A stretch of DNA of 40,193 nt from contig DATHAO010000071.1 in assembly GCA_035296625.1 (NCBI GenBank), positions 1 through 40,193 on the forward strand, read 5' to 3'. The notes beneath the pieces are model-generated. The model ran no database searches. It was not told where the DNA came from and saw only the letters and a program-made list of their open reading frames with translations. Origin of the DNA: DATCLS01 sp035296625 (GTDB lineage Bacteria > Actinomycetota > Acidimicrobiia > Acidimicrobiales > VFJN01). The translations under genes and the position numbers were made by a program. This document shows positions 38,318 through 40,193 of the stretch, in pieces. Numbering within the stretch: the stretch's first letter is position 1; each line of letters begins with the position of its first letter.

Positions 38318-38461
38318 GGGTCAGCGTTCGGGTGGGTGCCCGAGCCGGGTCTGGCGGAAAGCCTCGCCAAGAAAGAAGCCTTCCGGTGCCTCAAGCGCTA
38401 CATCGCCCGCGAGGTCTACAACCACCTGCCCCACCACCAACTCGCCCTTGACGGCCCCTAG
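38318..38461 (+). mobile_element. C-terminal remnant of an IS110-like transposase
   Basis: The frame from 38318 (a TGA at 38315 lies just before) to TAG 38459-38461 reads LAESLAKKEAFRCLKRYIAR then EVYNHL and ends in PHHQLALDGP. The block EAxRCLKRYxAR-xV/xY is, as I recall it, the usual C-terminal end of IS110/IS116/IS902 transposases. Only about 35 matching residues remain; the DEDD and Ser catalytic domains are gone. It lies 117 bp before the DUF4062-STAND gene, suggesting past mobile-element activity at this junction. Confidence 0.5.
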
Positions 38462-38577
38462 GAGCATCGTAAGGGGAGCGCCTCTGGTTGCCAGCGGTCA
38501 CCGAATCGTCGCAGTGGTGTTGGCACCTCGAGGGCCGCCCACCCAGACTTCGACGTTGATGCTGGCTGGAGGGACCT

Positions 38578-40193
38578 ATGACGGAGAAGCAGGAGGACAG
38601 GGTGGCGATCCGGACCCCCGACCAGCGTCTGCGTGTCTTCGTGAGCTCCACGTTGGCCGAACTCGCAGACGAGCGTGCGGTTGTGGCCCGCGCTATCTCG
38701 GCGCTCGGGCTCACGCCGGTGCTGTTTGAGCTCGGGGCCCGACCGCACCCACCTCGCGAGCTGTACCGCGCCTACTTGTCGCAGTCGGACATCTTTATCG
38801 GCCTGTACTGGCAGCGGTACGGCTGGATCGGTCCTGATATGGAGATTTCGGGTCTGGAGGACGAGTTCCGGCTCTCTGGATCCATCCCGCGTTTGCTGTA
38901 CGTCAAGGCTCCGGCGCCCGAGCGAGAGCCTCGGCTGGCAGCAATGATCCAGGAGCTCCAGACGGAAGGGACCGAGTCCTACCGGTCGTTCGGCACCCCA
39001 CGGGAGCTCGGACGTCTGGTCCGGGACGACCTCGCTCTGCTCCTGAGCGAGGCGTTCACGAGGCCAGGCACCCGAGGCGGTGGCACCGTATCGGCTCCCT
39101 CCGAGGGCGACGGGCGTGTTGCGCGATCGCTGCCCGTGACGTCGACGTCGTTGATCGGACGCGAGCGCGACATTGCCGAGGTCTCCGAATTGCTGCAGTC
39201 ACCCGAGGTGCGCCTGGTCACGCTCACCGGCCCTGGCGGCGTCGGCAAGACGCGGCTCGCCATCGCAGTGGGCGAGCGACTGGACGACCGCTTCCCGAAA
39301 GGGACGGCGTTCGTGTCGCTCGCCGCGATCGACGCGCCCGAGCTGGTCCTGCCCCGCATCGCGGCTGCGGTGGGTGCGCCCATGGTGGGCGCGCGGCCGG
39401 CGCTGGACGTCCTCATCGACCACTTCGCGGACGACCCGGCGCTGCTCGTGCTGGACAACCTGGAGCAGATCGTGGGTGTCGCGCCCTCGCTCGATCAGCT
39501 CCTGGCTCGCTGCCCGGGTCTCGAGATCCTCGCGACGAGCCGCACCGTCCTTCGCCTCCGAGCGGAACGCGAGCACCCGGTCGCGGCGCTCGCCGTGCCA
39601 GCAGTCTCGGAACCCCCGCCGACCGACGACATGGCGTCGTTGCCGGCCGTGCAGCTCTTCGTCGATCGGGCGCAGGCGGTCCGCCACAACTTCGTACTGA
39701 CCGAGGACAACGTCGTACCTATCGTGGAGATCTGCCGGCTCGTCGACGGTCTCCCTCTCGCCATCGAGCTGGCCGCCGCCCGCACCCGAGTGCTGCAGCC
39801 GGCTGCGTTGCTCGAGCGGCTGGAACGAAGCCTGGACGCATTGGGCACCGGCTCGGTCGACCTCCCCGAACGGCAACGAACGCTGCGTGCGACCGTCGAA
39901 TGGAGCTTCGGGCTGCTCGGCGAGGCCGAGCAACGGATGCTGGCCACCTTGTCGGTCTTCGTCGACGGGTGGACGGTCGAAGCGGCCGTGGACGTCGCCG
40001 ATCTCACCGAGGACCGGACCCTCGATCTGCTCGACGCGCTCGCAGGGCACAGCCTCATCACCGTCGACGCCCTCGACCCTGGGCCGAGGTTCCGCATGTT
40101 GGCCGCGGTGCGGGATCTCGCACAGGAGCGCCTCGCCGACAGCGAGGACCGCGCCGACGTCGAGAGGCGGCACGCGGAGCACTTCGGTGCGTT
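38578..40193 (+). CDS. DUF4062 domain fused to NB-ARC/STAND NTPase (gene open to window end)
   Basis: 538 codons without a stop. ATG 38578 has GGAGGG 5 nt upstream. Residues about 17-140 are DUF4062 (RLRVFVSSTLAELADERAVV; FELGARPHPPRELY; SDIFIGLYWQRYGW), a Rossmann/TIR-like effector or sensor domain. A linker follows, then an NB-ARC module: LTGPGGVGKTRLA Walker A (Lys224), ALLVLDNLEQI Walker B (289-294), LATSR sensor (318-322), GLPLAIELAAAR (391-402), and a winged-helix segment TLRATVEWSFGLLGEAEQRML. STAND proteins of this type bind a signal through C-terminal repeats (probably beyond the window), oligomerise with ATP and activate the N-terminal domain; several are anti-phage systems, others are regulators. 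Codon bias is weaker than in the first 30 kb (for example ATT, TCT, GAT, TTG are frequent), hinting at transfer. Confidence 0.88.
   Translation, partial: MTEKQEDRVAIRTPDQRLRVFVSSTLAELADERAVVARAISALGLTPVLFELGARPHPPRELYRAYLSQSDIFIGLYWQRYGWIGPDMEISGLEDEFRLSGSIPRLLYVKAPAPEREPRLAAMIQELQTEGTESYRSFGTPRELGRLVRDDLALLLSEAFTRPGTRGGGTVSAPSEGDGRVARSLPVTSTSLIGRERDIAEVSELLQSPEVRLVTLTGPGGVGKTRLAIAVGERLDDRFPKGTAFVSLAAIDAPELVLPRIAAAVGAPMVGARPALDVLIDHFADDPALLVLDNLEQIVGVAPSLDQLLARCPGLEILATSRTVLRLRAEREHPVAALAVPAVSEPPPTDDMASLPAVQLFVDRAQAVRHNFVLTEDNVVPIVEICRLVDGLPLAIELAAARTRVLQPAALLERLERSLDALGTGSVDLPERQRTLRATVEWSFGLLGEAEQRMLATLSVFVDGWTVEAAVDVADLTEDRTLDLLDALAGHSLITVDALDPGPRFRMLAAVRDLAQERLADSEDRADVERRHAEHFGA

Noticed and set aside
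1..40193. tRNA, rRNA, CRISPR or riboswitch
   Set aside because: No T-loop-like GTTCGAATC cores in cloverleaf context, no rRNA-like stretches, no spaced direct repeats and no recognisable riboswitch motif were seen by eye.

Overview
This 40 kb window is very GC-rich chromosomal DNA with strong G/C third-position codon bias, many GTG starts and many apparently leaderless genes (a TANNNT box 6-8 nt before the start codon). Together with mycothiol- and F420-type enzyme families, this points to an actinobacterium, plausibly class Acidimicrobiia; that placement is inferred from style and gene content, not from a marker gene. No rRNA, tRNA or CRISPR array was seen.

Layout. 1-780: N-terminal part of an MMPL/RND exporter (minus strand). 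1054-4210: F420-type LLM oxidoreductase, VOC protein, an SDR plus SnoaL-like pair, and a frameshifted gene remnant. 4399-9242: lipoprotein with a seven-repeat propeller, DUF899, a small conserved-looking protein, CYTH, TfoX-N, an epoxide-hydrolase-type enzyme and a cupin broken by one stop codon. 9178-11342: a YCII (DGPF) protein and an ECF42-type sigma factor behind a promoter that fits the reported ECF42 motif. 11435-14568: ketopantoate-reductase-like protein, a remnant with two frameshifts, a DsbA/nitroreductase-like protein, and a protein with the complete Coq4 metal motif. 14766-17167: an Excalibur-domain membrane protein and, divergently, an unrecognised gene whose leaderless promoter carries a perfect LexA-type SOS box. 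17183-23653: BKACE enzyme, nitronate-monooxygenase-like protein behind a perfect palindromic operator, D-cysteine desulfhydrase/ACC deaminase family, a truncated hydrolase with a 60-bp triplication, ASCH-like, MBL-fold and mycothiol-dependent enzymes. 23727-27782: DHA2 drug exporter and larB-larC of the nickel-pincer cofactor pathway. 27874-31489: amino-sugar module (ROK repressor, ROK kinase, NagA). 31549-32499: prephenate dehydratase.

From about 32.5 kb the gene density falls and base composition looks less extreme. Intact genes there (zinc-free MDR oxidoreductase, Hsp20, alpha/beta hydrolase, siderophore-interacting protein, Bcp peroxiredoxin) are separated by gaps that hold remnants: a truncated VOC gene and the tail of an IS110-like transposase. 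Just after that tail starts a large gene, open to the window end, joining a DUF4062 domain to an NB-ARC/STAND NTPase. This architecture fits a signal-sensing or anti-phage STAND protein and is the strongest candidate for a little-described system here.

Two themes stand out: several compact regulatory sites readable at base level (ECF42 promoter, SOS box, TetR-like operator, Hsp20 promoter with a HAIR half-site) and an unusual number of broken genes (six remnants of some support), meaning either real decay and local recombination or, for the single-base cases, assembly errors.
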